A stretch of 64,000 nucleotides of DNA from Alphaproteobacteria bacterium. GTDB taxonomy: Bacteria > Pseudomonadota > Alphaproteobacteria > CAAGCB01 > CAG-977. Shown piece after piece: positions 61,124 to 64,000 of the stretch (position 1 is the stretch's first letter; each line of letters starts with the position of its first letter). The DNA lies in NCBI GenBank assembly GCA_900768185.1, contig CAAGCB010000002.1:1-64000 (forward strand), written 5' to 3'. A program made the position numbers and the translations under genes. The notes under the pieces were generated by a model. It worked only from the letters and a program-made list of their open reading frames with translations, was not told the DNA's origin and did no database searches.

Positions 61124-61861
61124 TCAATATTCCACGCGGTCGAAATAAAGCCCCGCGGCGTCCGCCGTCGGGCCGCCGGCTTTCCGGTCTTTGGCGGCAA
61201 GGGCGTCGCGGACGTCCTGTTTCGTCCACAATCCTTCGCCGACCAGCTTTAACGTGCCGACGATGTTGCGAACCTGATGGTGCAGGAACGACCGCGCCGA
61301 AAAATAGAAAAACACAAAGTCGCCGTACCGTTCGATTCTGATTTCGTCCAGCGTTTTTACCGGTGATTTCGCTTGGCATGCGGCGGCGCGGAACGTTGTG
61401 AAGTCGTGTCTGCCGATCAGCACTTGCGCCGCGTCCGCCATTTTTGATTCGTCCAGCGGGCGATGCACCCACCACACGCGGTTTTCCCACAGGGCGGGGC
61501 GTGAACGGCGGTTCAGGATTTTGTAAATGTAGTGCCTTTTTTTCGCGCTGAAACGGGCGTGAAAGTCGTCCGGAACGATTTCGGCGTTCAAAACGGAAAC
61601 GGGTTGCGGGCGCAAATGGGCGTTGAACGCTTGGCACACGCGAAACGGGTCGACGGATCTTTCCGCGTCGAAATGCGCGACCTGTCCCGTCGCGTGAACC
61701 CCCGCGTCCGTGCGTCCCGCACCCGTTATGACGACGTTTTCGTGCAGAAAGGCGAACGCCGCCTTTTGCAGTTCCCCTTGAATCGACGGGGCGTCTTTTT
61801 GCTGTTGCCAGCCCGCGTAGTCCGTGCCGTCGTATTCAACGGTGATTTTATATCTGGGCAT
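61124..61861 (-). CDS. tRNA pseudouridine synthase A (TruA)
   Basis: A 245-residue TruA that forms pseudouridine at positions 38-40 of tRNA anticodon stems. Visible marks: VEYDGTDYAGWQQQ, the catalytic motif GAGRTDAGVHA (Asp at about 52), and KKRHYIYKI. Full family length. It overlaps fmt by 14 bases, in the common bacterial arrangement fmt-truA. Confidence 0.97.
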   Translation of the reverse strand: MPRYKITVEYDGTDYAGWQQQKDAPSIQGELQKAAFAFLHENVVITGAGRTDAGVHATGQVAHFDAERSVDPFRVCQAFNAHLRPQPVSVLNAEIVPDDFHARFSAKKRHYIYKILNRRSRPALWENRVWWVHRPLDESKMADAAQVLIGRHDFTTFRAAACQAKSPVKTLDEIRIERYGDFVFFYFSARSFLHHQVRNIVGTLKLVGEGLWTKQDVRDALAAKDRKAGGPTADAAGLYFDRVEY

Positions 61862-62771
61862 TTAAAACGGTTCCTTCCGGCAAATCGAAACCGCGCAGGA
61901 AATCCGCGGCGGGCATGGCTTTTTTACCGTCGCGGCGCAGGACGTTCAGTTTTAATCCGCCCGTTTTGCAGGCGACGGTCAGGTTTTCGCACACCGTTCC
62001 GGCGGGAATCGAGCCGTCCAGTTCGACGGGATCGGCGTCCAAAACGGAAATCCGTTCGCCGTTGTGGAAAAACCAAGCGCCGGGATAGGGGAGAAGTCCG
62101 CGGATTTTGCAATCCAGTTCTGTCGCGGGAACGTCAAAGGAGATCAAGCCTTCTTCCTTTGCGATTTTAGCGGCGTGCGTGATGCCGTCCGTCGGCTGTT
62201 TGACGGGGGGCAGTTTTCCCCGTTCCAGCAGATCAAGTCCCTCCAATAACGCTTCGCCGCCCAAAACAGCCAGCTTTTCGAAAACCGTTCCCGACGTGTC
62301 TTTCGGTTCAATCGGTGTTTTTTTGACCAACAGCATGTCGCCCGTGTCCATGCCGGCGTCCATTTGCATCAGGGTAACGCCTGTTTCCGCGTCCCCCGCC
62401 ATGATCGCGCGTTGTATCGGGGCGGCGCCGCGCCAACGGGGCAACAGTGATCCGTGAATGTTCACGCACCCGTATTTAAACGCGTTCAAGCAAGCTTTCG
62501 GCAATAAAAGTCCGTAAGCCGCCACCACGGCGATATCGGCGTCCAAAGCGGCAAAAGCGTCTTTTTCCTCTTGCGGTTTGAATGTCGGCGGACAGCGCAC
62601 GGGGATTCCGTGTTCCTCGGCATACTGCTGAACGGGCGACGGGGTCAATTTGTGTCCGCGTCCGCTGGGGCGCGGCGGCTGAGTGTAGACGCATACGACG
62701 TCGTGTTTTGAACAAAGGGCTTTCAACGCTTCCAGCGCGAAATCGGGGGTTCCCATAAAGACGGCTTTCAT
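61848..62771 (-). CDS. Methionyl-tRNA formyltransferase (Fmt)
   Basis: A 307-residue enzyme that formylates initiator Met-tRNA. N-terminal Rossmann-type domain with VFMGTPDFALEAL, the catalytic INIHGSLLPRWRGAAPIQ (H and the SLLP loop), and Asp in GVTLMQMDAGMDTGD. The C-terminal OB-like domain is complete. Coupled to truA (14-base overlap) and to the upstream transferase gene (ATGA). Confidence 0.97.
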   Translation of the reverse strand: MKAVFMGTPDFALEALKALCSKHDVVCVYTQPPRPSGRGHKLTPSPVQQYAEEHGIPVRCPPTFKPQEEKDAFAALDADIAVVAAYGLLLPKACLNAFKYGCVNIHGSLLPRWRGAAPIQRAIMAGDAETGVTLMQMDAGMDTGDMLLVKKTPIEPKDTSGTVFEKLAVLGGEALLEGLDLLERGKLPPVKQPTDGITHAAKIAKEEGLISFDVPATELDCKIRGLLPYPGAWFFHNGERISVLDADPVELDGSIPAGTVCENLTVACKTGGLKLNVLRRDGKKAMPAADFLRGFDLPEGTVLNAQI

Positions 62772-64000
62772 AACGGCTCCTCGGTTGGTGAATCGGTTTT
62801 GATTTTTATACCCGACAATGCGTTAATGATAAAGGACGATTCGGACGTCGTCGTTTTTTTCAACGTCGAAAGCGTTTGCGCGGATTTTGCCAAGGGCGTT
62901 TTCCGATAAAGGGGGGACAGCCAGTAAAACATCGGGACTTCAACCATGTCGGGGACGGTTGAAAAGCGTTCAAACGGGTTTTCCGGAACGGTTCCGTGAT
63001 CGGAAAAATACAGCAAAGCCGTGTTTTGACGCGACGCTTCCGCCTGCTTTAAAATTTCAGCCAGAAGGGTGTTCGTGTATCGGATCGACGCCGCGTATTG
63101 ATCAAGGATAAAAGTTTCCGTCGCGTTCGGATAACGGCTGGTGTAGGGGAAGTGCGACCCGAACAGATGGACGAAGATCAGCTTTTTATCCGCGGGATCG
63201 TTTAACGCTTCGGCGAACGGGGGCAGCAAAACATTGTCGTAATGCGAACTGGTCCATTCGAACGATTGATTCGTTTGCGTGAAGTTGAAATACCGCAGCA
63301 CGTCGAAATTGCGGGTTGTCGCATAAATCAGATTGTCGTGTTTGCCGCTTTTGAAATGATTGGACAGCCAGAACGTCTTGAATCCCGCGTTTTTATAGGC
63401 GGCGATCAGATTGAAATTTTCCGGCATCAGCATGTCTTTGACGATATAGGCGGTCGAAACGTGTTTTGCCGTCGCGTCGGGAATGAAAACGGGTTTGTTT
63501 TTCAGAAAAGTTGTTTTTTGTTCAAAATCGGCGATGTTTTCGTTGAATACGCGACGGTTGGCTGATTCCCCGACGACGACGATGATCGTCCGTTTCGTTT
63601 CGGGTGAAAAAACGTCAAGGGTGCCCGTCCGTTCGTTTTTCAGCGTGTCGGCGATTTGTTCTTTCAATCCCGCGTACAGGCGGTAGGATTTGACGGCGCG
63701 GGCGAACAAACCGTCCCCCCATTGTGTCATACAGCATAACGCCGCGAAAAAAACGCACGGGACGCCGTAAAACCACGCGTCGCTTTTTTGCCGGTCGAAC
63801 GGTTTGACGGATTTGACGTGCAAAGCGAACGTCGCCCAGTACAACGCGACCGCCGCCCAAACCCACACGGGGACGATTTTTAAAAAATCGCGGGTGTGCA
63901 GGGCGGTCGTATCGAAAACCGTGACGAAAATGCTTTCGTTCGGCAGATTTTTCGTCAGGGCGAAAGAAATCCAATAGCAAAACGCCATCGCCCAGAAAAC
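62768..64000 (-). CDS. Phosphoethanolamine-transferase-like sulfatase-fold protein, partial
   Basis: The visible 406+ residues include two N-terminal membrane segments and an alkaline-phosphatase/sulfatase domain: IVVVGESANRRVF (nucleophile region with Ser in place of the usual Thr), HLFGSHFPYTSRYP and LYFSDHGTVPE. EptA/CptA enzymes decorate lipid A or core with phosphoethanolamine. The frame is open to the right edge, and family members have five membrane helices, so the 5' end lies outside the window; the ATG at 63988 is probably not the true start. Confidence 0.8.
   Translation of the reverse strand, partial: VFWAMAFCYWISFALTKNLPNESIFVTVFDTTALHTRDFLKIVPVWVWAAVALYWATFALHVKSVKPFDRQKSDAWFYGVPCVFFAALCCMTQWGDGLFARAVKSYRLYAGLKEQIADTLKNERTGTLDVFSPETKRTIIVVVGESANRRVFNENIADFEQKTTFLKNKPVFIPDATAKHVSTAYIVKDMLMPENFNLIAAYKNAGFKTFWLSNHFKSGKHDNLIYATTRNFDVLRYFNFTQTNQSFEWTSSHYDNVLLPPFAEALNDPADKKLIFVHLFGSHFPYTSRYPNATETFILDQYAASIRYTNTLLAEILKQAEASRQNTALLYFSDHGTVPENPFERFSTVPDMVEVPMFYWLSPLYRKTPLAKSAQTLSTLKKTTTSESSFIINALSGIKIKTDSPTEEPL

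Overview
The window is about 64 kb of a Gram-negative bacterial chromosome, most likely an alphaproteobacterium. The chromosomal part carries flagellar fliO/fliP genes and a flhB-like tail gene, an ELM1-family gene, SulP, PEGA lipoproteins, and truA and fmt. The mobile part carries a VirB/VirD4 type IV secretion system. I cannot name the genus. TGA is used as a normal stop, so the code is standard.

Positions 369-48603 form an integrative and conjugative element (ICE) of about 48 kb. It is inserted in the 3' end of a tRNA-Arg(TCT) gene. The intact tRNA lies at 48556-48632, and a displaced 49-bp copy of its 3' end lies at 369-417. From left to right the element holds: a tyrosine integrase with a short control and replication module (AlpA-like HTH, Toprim and DUF3987 proteins); a decayed AbiE-like toxin-antitoxin remnant; an AlbA_2/Schlafen-like regulator; and a divergently transcribed gene for a protein with an SSB-like tail. 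A T4SS operon follows (virB2, B3, B4, B5, B7-like, B8, B9, B10, B11, virD4, virB6; 8425-26463). Two cargo insertions interrupt it: a Fic protein with an HTH protein, and an A+T-rich unknown gene pair with a DUF4143 ATPase. Next come a giant RTX protein with its secretion genes, then the mobilisation genes and oriT, and finally a leading region of anti-defence and defence genes.

Two parts stand out. First, 26499-41551 looks like a self-contained antibacterial delivery system. It has a 3,300-residue RTX protein whose N-terminus resembles a GH24 phage lysozyme, an exported LprI-type lysozyme inhibitor encoded immediately upstream (candidate immunity), and divergent HlyB/HlyD-like type I secretion genes. 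Second, the region right of oriT (nic-like site at 42952/42953, identical over 10 bases to the RP4 nic core) enters a recipient first. All its genes lie on the minus strand, so the incoming strand is their template. A duplicated 192-bp, hairpin-rich element sits directly upstream of the DUF2958 gene and of the ArdC antirestriction gene. This is the layout expected of Frpo-type single-stranded-DNA promoters. A metallophosphoesterase-STAND protein lies between the two units.

Right of the tRNA the chromosome continues with a flagellar cluster (flhB-like, small gene, fliO, fliP), an HAD phosphatase, an ELM1-family protein, an asymmetric heterodimeric ABC exporter, a SulP transporter with STAS domain, two PEGA-type lipoproteins, truA, fmt and a phosphoethanolamine-transferase-like gene that runs off the window. 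All family assignments were made by reading motifs by eye; no database search was run.
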